Shown here: positions 26,684-34,576 of the stretch, piece after piece | Position numbering within the stretch: position 1 is the first letter of the stretch | Layout of the letters: each line of letters starts with the position of its first letter | DNA from: Rhodocyclaceae bacterium | Lineage (GTDB): Bacteria; Pseudomonadota; Gammaproteobacteria; Burkholderiales; Ga0077523 | Length of the DNA stretch: 64,000 nucleotides | Assembly: GCA_020248405.1 (NCBI GenBank) | Contig: JADCHQ010000001.1 | Span: forward strand, 62,001-126,000 | Direction: 5' to 3' | The notes under the pieces: model-generated | Database searches by the model: none | Told to the model about the DNA's origin: nothing | What the model saw: only the letters and a program-made list of their open reading frames with translations | Position numbers and translations under genes: made by a program

Positions 26684-27649
26684 ATGAAACTCCAGCAGCT
26701 GCGCTACGTCTGCGAGGTTGCTCGCAACGACCTCAATCTTTCCAAAGCGGCCCAGGCGCTGTTCACCTCTCAGCCGGGCGTGAGCAAGCAGATTCTTCAG
26801 CTCGAGGACGAGCTGGGGGTGAAGATCTTCGTGCGGTCCGGCAAGCGCTTCACGGCCGTTACGGAACCCGGCGAGAAGATCATCCAGATCGCCCAGCGCA
26901 TCCTGCTGGAGGCTCACAACCTCAAGGAGGTGACCGCCGAGTTCCACCACGAGACCACCGGATCGCTGGCAGTGGCCACCACCCATACCCAGGCGCGCTA
27001 TGCGCTGCCCCGGGTGGTGAGCAGCTTCATGAACGCCTACCCACAGGTTCGCCTGTCGCTGCGCCAGGGCAGCCCCACCCAGATCGCGGAACAGGTGATC
27101 GGCGGCGCGGCCGATCTGGCCATCGCCACCGAGGCACTCGACCTGTACGACCAGCTCGTCATGCTGCCGTGCTACGAGTGGAACCGCTGCGTGGTGGTGC
27201 CGCCGGACCATGCACTGGTAAAAGTGCGCCGGCTCACCCTCGAGGAGATTGCCCGCTACCCCGTCATCACCTACGACTTCGCGTTCACGGGCCGTACCCA
27301 GATGGACCGCACCTTCGCGGCGCGCGGCCTGAAACCCGATGTGGTGCTCACGGCCATCGACGCCGACGTGATCAAGACCTATGTGGAACTGGGGCTGGGC
27401 GTGGGCATCATCGCCCACATGGCCTATGACCCGAAGCGCGATACCGGCCTGGTGGCCCTGGATGCGAGCCACCTGTTCGAGAACAGCGTCACGCGCATTG
27501 GCGTCCGCCGCAATACCTACCTGCGCGCCTACGTGTATGACTTCATCGCCATGTTCGCGCCTCACCTCACCCGTGAGGTGGTGGATGCCGCGCTCGCAGG
27601 CGGTGTAGCGCCCGGCGATGGCCCAGAGAAAACAACAAAAATAGAATAA
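26684..27649 (+). CDS. cysB: CysB-like LysR-type transcriptional regulator of sulfur assimilation
   Basis: A 321-residue LysR regulator starting MKLQQLRYVCEVARNDLNLS. The winged helix-turn-helix at residues 5-60 includes SKAAQALFTSQPGVSKQI, and the effector domain has the CysB-type stretch TTHTQARYALPRVV. Length and sequence fit CysB/Cbl, which activates cys genes with O- or N-acetylserine. The ATG at 26684 is preceded by AT-rich DNA, unlike the rest of the window. An extension to 26618 is rejected because it is only intergenic sequence. It lies between peroxiredoxin and metY, amid the genes it should control. Confidence 0.92.
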   Translation: MKLQQLRYVCEVARNDLNLSKAAQALFTSQPGVSKQILQLEDELGVKIFVRSGKRFTAVTEPGEKIIQIAQRILLEAHNLKEVTAEFHHETTGSLAVATTHTQARYALPRVVSSFMNAYPQVRLSLRQGSPTQIAEQVIGGAADLAIATEALDLYDQLVMLPCYEWNRCVVVPPDHALVKVRRLTLEEIARYPVITYDFAFTGRTQMDRTFAARGLKPDVVLTAIDADVIKTYVELGLGVGIIAHMAYDPKRDTGLVALDASHLFENSVTRIGVRRNTYLRAYVYDFIAMFAPHLTREVVDAALAGGVAPGDGPEKTTKIE

Positions 27650-27697
27650 AGATATTGTTCTTTATTCGTTTGGGTTTGCTGTCGCGGCTCCTACACT
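27644..27697 (+). promoter_or_regulatory. predicted metY promoter with an upstream dyad
   Basis: A perfect 8-bp inverted repeat, GAATAAAG (27644-27651) and CTTTATTC (27660-27667), overlaps the cysB stop codon. Its right arm leads into ATTCGTT (27664-27670), then a weak -35 TTTGGG (27669-27674), 17 bp, and the -10 TACACT (27692-27697). The hairpin has no T-tract, so an operator seems likelier than a terminator. The layout is shared with the cysI and yezD promoters. Confidence 0.5.
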
Positions 27698-27757
27698 GCT
27701 TTCCAGCAGCGTCGGCTTCCTGCTTGGCGCATCCCAATGAAATCGGAGGAGCCCATC

Positions 27758-29062
27758 ATGCCTCGTCTCGAAACCATCGCCGTCCACGGCGGCTACAAGC
27801 CCGACCCCGTCACCAAGTCGGTGGCGGTGCCCATCTACCAGACCACCTCCTACGCCTTCGACGACACCCAGCACGGTGCCGACCTGTTCGACCTGAAGGT
27901 GCAGGGAAACATTTACACCCGCATCATGAACCCCACCAGCGACGTGCTGGAGCAGCGCCTCGCGCAACTGCACGGCGGGGTGGGGGCGCTGGCGCTCGCG
28001 TCCGGTCAGGCTGCCATCACCTACTCCATCATCACCATCGCCGGAGTGGGCGACAACATCGTCTCCGCCAGCACGCTCTACGGCGGCACCTACAACCTGT
28101 TCGCGCACACGTTGCCGCAATTGGGTATCAAGGTTCGTTTCGCAGATTCCGATCGCCCCGAAACCTTCGCCGCACTGATCGACGAACGCACCAAGGCGGT
28201 GTACGTGGAATCCATCGGCAACCCGCGTGGCAATGTGGCCGACATCGCCGCGCTTGCGGAAATCGCTCACGCCAAGGGCGTGCCGCTGATCGTGGACAAC
28301 ACCGTGGCCACGCCCTACCTGTTGCGCCCCTTCGAGCACGGCGCCGACATCGTGGTGGAGTCGCTCACCAAGTACCTCGGCGGTCATGGCAATTCCATCG
28401 GCGGTGCGCTCATCGACTCGGGTAAGTTCCCGTGGGGCAGCCACAAGGAGCGCTTCCCGCAACTCAACACGCCAGATGTTTCCTATCACGGCGTCAACTA
28501 CGTGGAGGCGCTTGGCCCGGCCGCCTACATCGCCCGCGCGCGCGTTGTGCCGCTCCGCAACACCGGCGCGGCCCTCTCGCCCTTCAACAGCTTCCTGATC
28601 CTTCAAGGCATCGAAACCCTCGCCGTTCGCCTGGACCGGATCAATGCCAACACGCTTTCCATCGCCGAGCACCTGAAGGCTCATTCGAGCGTGAAGTGGG
28701 TCCGCTATGCCGGCCTGCCCGGAGATCCCTATCACGAACTCGCCCGCCAGTATCTGGGCGGACGCGGCTCGGGCATCCTTAGCTTCGGCATCGACGGCGG
28801 TCGCGAGGCGGCGGCGAAATTCATCGACGCGCTGCAATTGTTCACGCGTCTGGTGAACATCGGTGACGCCAAGTCACTGGCCGTGCATCCCGCGAGCACC
28901 ACCCACCGTCAGCTCTCCAACGAGGAACTGCTCAAGGCAGGCGTCAGCGAAGACCTGATCCGCCTGTCCGTGGGTATCGAGCACATCGACGACCTGCTGG
29001 AAGACATCGACCAGGCGCTGGCAGCGGCCAGCGCCAAGCCGAAGCTCGCCGTCAACGCCTGA
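27758..29062 (+). CDS. metY: O-acetylhomoserine aminocarboxypropyltransferase (sulfhydrylase)
   Basis: A 434-residue Cys/Met-metabolism PLP enzyme, the usual length for MetY. It joins sulfide directly to O-acetyl-L-homoserine, giving homocysteine. The PLP Lys205 lies in SLTKYLGGHGNSIGG, and the substrate region has SGQAAITYSI and NIYTRIMNPTSDVLEQRL. The ATG at 27758 has a strong GGAGGAG site 7 nt upstream. It consumes the sulfide made by CysI and is placed directly after cysB with its own predicted promoter. A role as O-acetylserine sulfhydrylase as well is possible in this family. Confidence 0.94.
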   Translation: MPRLETIAVHGGYKPDPVTKSVAVPIYQTTSYAFDDTQHGADLFDLKVQGNIYTRIMNPTSDVLEQRLAQLHGGVGALALASGQAAITYSIITIAGVGDNIVSASTLYGGTYNLFAHTLPQLGIKVRFADSDRPETFAALIDERTKAVYVESIGNPRGNVADIAALAEIAHAKGVPLIVDNTVATPYLLRPFEHGADIVVESLTKYLGGHGNSIGGALIDSGKFPWGSHKERFPQLNTPDVSYHGVNYVEALGPAAYIARARVVPLRNTGAALSPFNSFLILQGIETLAVRLDRINANTLSIAEHLKAHSSVKWVRYAGLPGDPYHELARQYLGGRGSGILSFGIDGGREAAAKFIDALQLFTRLVNIGDAKSLAVHPASTTHRQLSNEELLKAGVSEDLIRLSVGIEHIDDLLEDIDQALAAASAKPKLAVNA

Positions 29063-29069
29063 GCTTCAT

Positions 29070-29096
29070 GGGTCGCGCGGCCCTGGCGCGCGACCC
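29070..29096 (+). terminator. GC-rich hairpin after metY
   Basis: A perfect 10-bp stem, GGGTCGCGCG (29070-29079) with CGCGCGACCC (29087-29096), begins 7 nt after the metY stop. No T-tract follows, so it may stabilise the 3' end or pause polymerase ahead of the second hairpin downstream. Confidence 0.5.
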
Positions 29097-29138
29097 AGCC
29101 CCTTCGAGACTCCCCCGCCAGGAGGCGGAGGTTTACCT

Positions 29139-29169
29139 ACGCCGTAGCGCAAGCCGCGGCGTTTTTTTT
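29139..29169 (+). terminator. intrinsic terminator between convergent metY and yafJ-like gene
   Basis: ACGCCG (29139-29144) pairs with CGGCGT (29157-29162), followed by eight T at 29162-29169. The T-run touches the stop codon of the convergent amidotransferase gene. A further hairpin, CCGCC/GGCGG, lies at 29115-29128. Together they should stop metY transcripts before they run antisense. Confidence 0.65.
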
Positions 29170-29939
29170 CAAGGCTCCAGGGGAGCGCCGTCGACGAAGC
29201 ACGCCAGTTGCCCCGGCCGCATCACTGTCCACGTCTCGTTGTCGGTGAGTGGCAACGTGGCCACCACCGCCACCCGGTCCGCCGGCGTGGTGAGCTCACT
29301 GAAGTCCACCTCCACCTCCGCATCCGAGAGCCGGGCACGGGAAAACGGCGCCTGGCGCACGATGTAGGCGAGCTGTGTGGCGCAGTGGGCAAACAGCCGC
29401 TCGCCATTGCTGAGCAGGAAGTTGAAGCTGCCCAAGCTGGACATGCGCCGCGCCCATTCGGCCACGGCGTCGCGCAACGCGGCCTCGCCGGGCTGGGTGT
29501 CGCCGAAACGCCGCCACAGGGCGTCGAGCAGCGTGCAGAAGGCGGCCTCGCTGTCGGTGCCGCCCACGGGCCGGAAGCGGCCATCGGCGGGGGGAGCGAT
29601 GGAATCGAGCGTGCCGTTGTGGGCGAATATCCAGTAGCGCCCCCACAGCTCGCGCATGAAGGGGTGGGTGTTCTCCAGTGCCACGGCGCCCCGGGTGGCC
29701 TTGCGGATGTGGGCAATGACGTTGGTGGAGCGGATGGGGTAGGTGCGCACCAGCTGCGCCACGGGCGAAGACGAAGCTGCCGCGGAATCCAGGAACAGCC
29801 GGCAACCACGGCCCTCGAAGAAGGCAATGCCCCAGCCATCGGCGTGGTGGTCCGTGTTGCCGCCTCGCTGCTGGAAGCCGGTGAACGAGAACACGATATC
29901 GGTGGGAACGTTGCAGTTCATGCCGAGCAGCTGGCACAT
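29169..29939 (-). CDS. class II glutamine amidotransferase, YafJ family
   Basis: A 256-residue Ntn-hydrolase. Cys2 after the initiator Met (MCQLLGMNC) is the nucleophile. GNTDHHADGWGIAFF, HIRKATRGAV, THPFMRE and FAHNGTLD are the standard YafJ/YafJ-like landmarks of a glutaminase domain. No synthase domain is attached, so the acceptor of the released ammonia is unknown; the E. coli homolog is likewise uncharacterised in detail. It converges on metY and is divergent from the chelatase gene at 30033. Confidence 0.88.
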   Translation of the reverse strand: MCQLLGMNCNVPTDIVFSFTGFQQRGGNTDHHADGWGIAFFEGRGCRLFLDSAAASSSPVAQLVRTYPIRSTNVIAHIRKATRGAVALENTHPFMRELWGRYWIFAHNGTLDSIAPPADGRFRPVGGTDSEAAFCTLLDALWRRFGDTQPGEAALRDAVAEWARRMSSLGSFNFLLSNGERLFAHCATQLAYIVRQAPFSRARLSDAEVEVDFSELTTPADRVAVVATLPLTDNETWTVMRPGQLACFVDGAPLEP

Positions 29940-30032
29940 GGCGCGTCCGGGGTGGAGGGATTCGACGTGGTCAGAATACCGGAAGCCCCGGCCGCTCTGG
30001 CATCATCGCGCTCCCATCATCAGGCCTCTCCC

Positions 30033-30404
30033 GTGACCACCGCCCTGATCCTGTTCGCCCACGGCGCCCGCGACCCACGCTGGCGCGAACCCTTCGACCG
30101 GCTCGAGGCGCTGGTGCGCACCCGCCACCATGGGCCACTGGCGCTCGCCTTTCTGGAGCACATGGCGCCGGGGCTGGCGGATGCGGCACGGGCCGTGGCG
30201 GACGCCGGGGCCAGCCGCGCAGTGGTGGTACCGCTGTTCCTCGGGACGGGCGGGCACCTGCGCAGGGATCTGCCGGTGCAGCTCGCCGAGGCGCGCGCGG
30301 CGGCGGGAATCCCCTTGGAATCCGTCACCGCGGCGGGCGAGGATTCGGTGGTGCTGGCGGCGCTGGCCGACTATTGCGTGGCCGCTGCCAGGTCCGCGGA
30401 CTGA
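30033..30404 (+). CDS. short CbiX-type sirohydrochlorin chelatase
   Basis: A 123-residue CbiX-short protein. Two conserved histidines, His10 (FAHGARDP) and His75 (TGGHLRRDLP), are the metal ligands. It inserts iron or cobalt into sirohydrochlorin. As the siroheme-dependent CysI and SUMT (cobA) are in the same window and no CysG is seen, ferrochelation for siroheme is the likely role, inferred from context. Translation starts with GTG at 30033. Longer plus-strand frames over this region are antisense to the amidotransferase. Confidence 0.85.
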   Translation: MTTALILFAHGARDPRWREPFDRLEALVRTRHHGPLALAFLEHMAPGLADAARAVADAGASRAVVVPLFLGTGGHLRRDLPVQLAEARAAAGIPLESVTAAGEDSVVLAALADYCVAAARSAD

Positions 30405-30425
30405 GGGTCCCCCGCGCCACCGCCC

Positions 30426-31043
30426 TCAGGGCTTGGCGACGCCGGGCACGCCAGGCAGCGGCGCCGGCGCCTGGGCAAAGGAATCCAGCAGCTTGAGCAG
30501 GTTGCCGATCTGGTAGTCGGGAATGGTGGCGCCCTGCTTGCCGCCCACCAGCATCACGTAGCGGCTCACGGTGTCGGCAGCCACGTCGCCCACGGCATAC
30601 TGCACCACGGGCTGGGACTCGCCGCGACGCACGAACAGCAGCACCATGGAGGGCGATGCCAGACCGTACTGGGCGCCGCCATCGCCCACGGGAAATTCGC
30701 GTTCGAGCTTCGCCCGGCTGAGCGCCGTGAAGGCCGCTTCGATGCGCCTGGCGCCGTCGGGATCGGTGATGTGGCTGTGGGCCGGGTCGGAGACCGCCTG
30801 GTGGACGCCGTGATAAACCCACAGGCCAGCGGCATCGCGCTCGAAGCGGTGCAGCGCACCGCCGTGCACCACCTCCACGGCGCCCACCTCGGCCAGGGCC
30901 AGCGGCACGAACATGCCCTGTTGCAGCTTGCCGTGGCCGTGGCCATCGTCGTCGGAGTGCAGGCCACCGCCCAGTTCGAACCAAGCCACCGCCGCGGCAA
31001 GCGCCGCGAACACCGCCCAGATGGCCAGCAGCTTGGGTTTCAT
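30426..31043 (-). CDS. membrane-anchored DUF4340-like protein with His-rich linker
   Basis: A 205-residue protein with one N-terminal membrane helix (residues 5-22) and a periplasmic domain resembling DUF4340, which accompanies Gld-type ABC genes. Directly after the helix comes a His/Asp-rich linker with His29, His35 and His37 (LHSDDDGHGHG), and a later stretch DPAHSHITDP. It ends the four-gene operon ATPase-permease-GldG-like-this gene, 10 bp after its neighbour. The function is unknown; the linker could bind a divalent metal. Confidence 0.7.
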   Translation of the reverse strand: MKPKLLAIWAVFAALAAAVAWFELGGGLHSDDDGHGHGKLQQGMFVPLALAEVGAVEVVHGGALHRFERDAAGLWVYHGVHQAVSDPAHSHITDPDGARRIEAAFTALSRAKLEREFPVGDGGAQYGLASPSMVLLFVRRGESQPVVQYAVGDVAADTVSRYVMLVGGKQGATIPDYQIGNLLKLLDSFAQAPAPLPGVPGVAKP

Positions 31044-31053
31044 CCGGACGGCC

Positions 31054-32676
31054 CTATCGCTGCCGCCACCATACCGCCAGTCCCACCAGGGCCAGCAGCC
31101 CGGGGATCAGCATCACCGACAGGAAAACGGTGCCCTTCATCTGGCGGTTGGTGAGGTTGACGCGCGGCGCGTCGAAACTGCGCGGCTGGATGCCGATGAG
31201 GTTTTCCTGCTCGGCGAGGAAGTTCACTGTGTTGAGAAACAGCTTGCCGTTGCCGAGGATGTGGAAGAAGGAATTGGTGGCAAAGTCGGAATCGCCCACC
31301 ACCACCAGCCGGGAGCGGCCCTGCTTTTGCAGCGAAGCTGCTTCCACGATGCCCTTCTCGCGGGTGAGCAGCTCCATGGTGGCGGCGGCATCCTGGGTGC
31401 CAGCCTTGCGGGTGGAGGCCACCATGAGCGGCAACGGGCCCTTGCGGTCCTTGTCGGGCGTGAACTCCACGCGCTCGGGCTGGGTCTCGCCCCAACTGCC
31501 CTTGGAACTGTTGGCGATGGGCGTCACAGAGGTTCCCGGCACCGGCAGCTCCGTGGGCGAGAAGGACCGCACTCCGGGGAAAAAGGACAGGGGCACCTCG
31601 CGGGCAATGGGGTGGCGGTTGTAGTCGCTCACCGCGGGCGAGGAGATGTCCGACCAGAAATGGCTCGGCTCGTCGATGACCAGATTGTTGTCCACCAGGA
31701 TGCCAAAGCCCTTGAGCACGGGTTCGAGCCCGGTCGTGATCCAGGGGTCCAGCAGGAACAGGGCATTGGCGCCGTTGGCCAGCCATGCCTCCACCGCCTT
31801 CACCTCGGGCGGCAGCAGCGCGAATTTCGGCCCTGCCACCACCAGCACCGCACAGCCGGAGAGCACCTCGCCGCCCCTCACCAGGGTGACCTTCTCCACC
31901 GCGTAATTCATGGTCTCCAGGGCTGCGCGCGCCTTGGCCATGCCGTGCTGCTCCTGCACGATCACCTTGTCGCCCAACCCGTGGGCGTGGCCGCCCTGCC
32001 CCTCCAGGTGGTCGTGGGACTCGAGGCTGAAGGGGTCGGCTTCGCCGTGACCTTCGAGGAAACAGACCTTCTGGGTAACCCCCTGGGAAACGCGCAGGAT
32101 GGCATTGGCAATGTCGGCCTCGTTGCCGCTTTGCACCAGTTGCTTGCGCCCCTCGCTCTCGACCACGGACGTGCCGGCAAAGGTCACGCCCATGAGCCGC
32201 GCCTGGGCCGGGTTGAGGGTGGGATCGAAGAACTCCACGCTGATGCGGGCATTCTGCCGGGCGATCAGCCGGTACAGATCGGCCGTCTCGCGCATCATGG
32301 GGTCGCCGAAAAAAGTGATGCGCATGGGCTTGTCGATGCGCTTGAGCATGGCGACGCTTTGCTCGCTCAGGGAGTAACGCCCCCCGCGGGTGAGGTCGAA
32401 ACGCGCCGGCACCAGCGCCATGAGCCACGCCGCCGCTACCAGGATACCCGCCAGGCCGAGGGTGGTGAGGGCCACTTCGCCGCGCCTGCCGCGGGCGAGC
32501 TGGCGCAGGTCCGCGCGCAGCTGCCAGCCAGCCCAGGCGGTGATGGCCAGCCCCGCGGCAGCCACGGCCAGCGCCCATGGGTCGGGATCAAGCAACAGAA
32601 GCTGCAGGATGCCCGCCAGTGCCAGCAGGAACAGGCCGGCCAGCAGCACCAGACCATGGCGGAAGTTGCGATCCAT
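31054..32676 (-). CDS. GldG-family ABC-associated membrane protein with His-rich insert
   Basis: A 540-residue GldG-type protein. Two or three N-terminal helices (about residues 8-50 and 70-90) and one C-terminal helix (about 518-536) frame a large extracytoplasmic domain. The family signature FLEGHGE is at residues 206-212, and VVVGDSDFATNSFF comes late. Straight after the signature is a His-rich run, His221, His223, His230, His232 and His244 (HDHLEGQGGHAHG). It belongs with the permease and ATPase upstream (10 bp gap). The exported substrate is unknown; GldAFG is known from gliding bacteria, but homologs occur widely in non-gliders. Confidence 0.82.
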   Translation of the reverse strand: MDRNFRHGLVLLAGLFLLALAGILQLLLLDPDPWALAVAAAGLAITAWAGWQLRADLRQLARGRRGEVALTTLGLAGILVAAAWLMALVPARFDLTRGGRYSLSEQSVAMLKRIDKPMRITFFGDPMMRETADLYRLIARQNARISVEFFDPTLNPAQARLMGVTFAGTSVVESEGRKQLVQSGNEADIANAILRVSQGVTQKVCFLEGHGEADPFSLESHDHLEGQGGHAHGLGDKVIVQEQHGMAKARAALETMNYAVEKVTLVRGGEVLSGCAVLVVAGPKFALLPPEVKAVEAWLANGANALFLLDPWITTGLEPVLKGFGILVDNNLVIDEPSHFWSDISSPAVSDYNRHPIAREVPLSFFPGVRSFSPTELPVPGTSVTPIANSSKGSWGETQPERVEFTPDKDRKGPLPLMVASTRKAGTQDAAATMELLTREKGIVEAASLQKQGRSRLVVVGDSDFATNSFFHILGNGKLFLNTVNFLAEQENLIGIQPRSFDAPRVNLTNRQMKGTVFLSVMLIPGLLALVGLAVWWRQR

Positions 32677-32686
32677 CAGCGCGGTC

Positions 32687-33394
32687 CTAGCGGCGCCACT
32701 GCAGCCAGCCGGCGTTGAGCACTAGGGCGATGCCCGTCACCGCCAGGTAAAAGGCGATGGCCTCGCTTCGCACCAGCCCCTGGATGAAACCGCCGTAGTG
32801 GATGGCGAAGGACAGGTGCGAGAGCAGCGCGCGCATGCCCGGCGTGGATTGGAACGCCTGGGCGTGGCCCACGAACCAGAGGCCCAGCACCACCACCACC
32901 GTCAGCAGCGCGGCGACGATCTGGTTCTGGGTGAGGGCCGAGAAGAACTGCCCGATGGCCAGGCAGGCCATGCCCAGCAGCACGAACCCCAGGTAGCCCG
33001 ACAGGATGGTGCTGAGCTCCGGGTTGCCATACATCACCAGCGGCACCAAGTTGATGGCCGTGCCCAGCGTCATGATGAGCAGGATGCTCACCGCGCCCAG
33101 GTACTTGCCCAGCACCAGTTGCCACGGCTGGAAGGGCAGCGTGGCCAGCAGTTCCATGGTCTTGCCGTTCACCTCGGCGGTGAACAGGCGCATGGACACG
33201 ATGGGCAGCAGCGTCACCAGCAGGATGCCCATGTTCTGGAACGTCTCGTCCATGCTGGCATTGCCGGTGAGAAAGGTGTTGTAGAGGAAAAAGTAGCCCG
33301 TGCCCACCAGGAACACCGCCACCACGAAGTAGGCGATGGGCGAGCGGAAGTAGCTCAGCAGTTCCTTGCGATACAGGGCCAGGAGCGCGCGCAT
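32687..33394 (-). CDS. ABC-2 type permease, GldF-like
   Basis: A 235-residue permease with six membrane segments of the ABC-2 (export) class. It starts MRALLALYRKELLSYFRSP, the typical amphipathic elbow that contacts the ATPase. MELLATLPFQPWQLVLGKYLG in the first cytoplasmic loop is also typical of GldF/NosY-like permeases. It sits 14 bp after the ATPase stop and 10 bp before the GldG-like gene, so the three form one exporter complex in the inner membrane. Confidence 0.86.
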   Translation of the reverse strand: MRALLALYRKELLSYFRSPIAYFVVAVFLVGTGYFFLYNTFLTGNASMDETFQNMGILLVTLLPIVSMRLFTAEVNGKTMELLATLPFQPWQLVLGKYLGAVSILLIMTLGTAINLVPLVMYGNPELSTILSGYLGFVLLGMACLAIGQFFSALTQNQIVAALLTVVVVLGLWFVGHAQAFQSTPGMRALLSHLSFAIHYGGFIQGLVRSEAIAFYLAVTGIALVLNAGWLQWRR

Positions 33395-33408
33395 TGACCG
33401 GTTCCCTC

Positions 33409-34398
33409 TCAGGCCGCCGCGGCGCGCTCGGCCGCGCCGTGAGCATCGAGCGTGGTGTCGCCCACGTAGCGCAGAAACACGTTCTCGAGCGTGGGCTGCA
33501 GGCGCTCCAGGCGCAGCAGTTCGAAGCGCGCCGCCACCGCCCGGGCAATGCGCGCCTCCACGCCGCTATCGGCACGCACCAAGCATTCGGCGCGCAGCAG
33601 GCGGCCATCGCTGCCTGCAGCCTGAAGCGACACGCCCTCCACGCCGTCCACCGCCGCCAGCGCCTGGCGCAGGTCGGCCTCGACGGCGCCCTCCACCAGC
33701 ACGTGCACGCGGTTGCTCTCCTCAGCCTTGCTGCGCAGGCCCTCGGGCGTGTCGATGGCCAGAAGGCGGCCCTGGCTGATGATGGCCACACGCCGGCAGA
33801 TCATGGTGACCTCGGGCAGGATGTGGGTGGACAGCAACACCGCGTGGCGCTCGCCCGCGGCGCGGATCACCTCGCGGGTTTCCTGGATCTGGCCGGGGTC
33901 GAGGCCGGCGGTGGGCTCGTCCAGCAGCAGCACGTCGGGGTCGCCGAGCAGCGCCTGGGCCAGGCCCACGCGCTGACGGTAGCCCTTGGACAGCTTGTAG
34001 ATTTCGCGGCGCATCACCGCCTCGAGACGGCAGGCAGCGGCCACGCGCTCGAGTTCGGCGCTCATCTGTCCCCGCGGCACGCCCTTCACATCGGCCACGA
34101 AGCGCAGATAGGACCCCACCTCGAGAACATCGTAGAGCGGTGGCGTCTCGGGCAGGTAGCCCAGGTGCCGCGCCGCCGCTACCTGGTGCAGCGCCATGTC
34201 GTGACCGGCCACCAGAATGCGGCCGCTGCTGGCCGTGGTGTAGCCGGCGATCATGCGCATGGTGGTGGTCTTGCCCGCACCATTGGGGCCAAGAAAGCCC
34301 ACGATCTCGCCGGCATCCACGGTGAAGGAGACATCCTGCACGATGGTGCGCGAGCCGTAGCGCTTGGAAACCGACTCCAGGGAAATGGCAGCAGGCAC
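33409..34398 (-). CDS. ABC transporter ATP-binding protein, GldA/NatA-like
   Basis: A 329-residue ATPase with Walker A GPNGAGKTT, Q-loop region YLPETPPLYD, signature LSKGYRQRVGLAQAL and Walker B VLLLDEPTAGLDP. A C-terminal extension with an ACT-like look follows, as in GldA-type exporters. The N-terminus is uncertain: I chose a GTG at 34398 just before AISLESVSKRYG. The frame is open to 34608, with an ATG at 34455, but neither has a clear ribosome site. It heads the exporter operon. Confidence 0.85.
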   Translation of the reverse strand: MPAAISLESVSKRYGSRTIVQDVSFTVDAGEIVGFLGPNGAGKTTTMRMIAGYTTASSGRILVAGHDMALHQVAAARHLGYLPETPPLYDVLEVGSYLRFVADVKGVPRGQMSAELERVAAACRLEAVMRREIYKLSKGYRQRVGLAQALLGDPDVLLLDEPTAGLDPGQIQETREVIRAAGERHAVLLSTHILPEVTMICRRVAIISQGRLLAIDTPEGLRSKAEESNRVHVLVEGAVEADLRQALAAVDGVEGVSLQAAGSDGRLLRAECLVRADSGVEARIARAVAARFELLRLERLQPTLENVFLRYVGDTTLDAHGAAERAAAA

Positions 34399-34525
34399 GG
34401 AATGGAGCGGAGGGAGAGCGGAAACAGTGGGGACGTGATGCGTCGGCCTGTGCATGTTGGCCGGACTCGATCCGGAGCCGCCCATGGCAGCGAGACCACG
34501 GCAATGATCTCCCAGGCAGGCAACA

Positions 34526-34557
34526 ATGACGAGGCCCCCTTGCGGGGGCCTCGTCAT
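34526..34557 (-). terminator. strong intrinsic-type terminator after the MBL-fold gene
   Basis: A perfect 14-bp stem, ATGACGAGGCCCCC (34526-34539) with its complement at 34544-34557, and a 4-nt loop TTGC, begins 19 bp after the stop of the MBL-fold gene. On the minus strand it is followed by TTGTTG. It insulates the downstream ABC operon. Confidence 0.75.
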
Positions 34558-34576
34558 GGTGCAAGCCTCGAGAGGC

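Noticed and set aside
27644-27667. cysB terminator
   Set aside because: The AT-rich 8-bp hairpin overlaps the stop codon and has no T-tract, and its arm runs into the shared ATTCGTT box, so an operator is favoured.
27650-27757. SAM riboswitch ahead of metY
   Set aside because: The leader is short and lacks the conserved SAM-riboswitch stems and T-box-like terminator; only a DNA dyad and promoter are seen.
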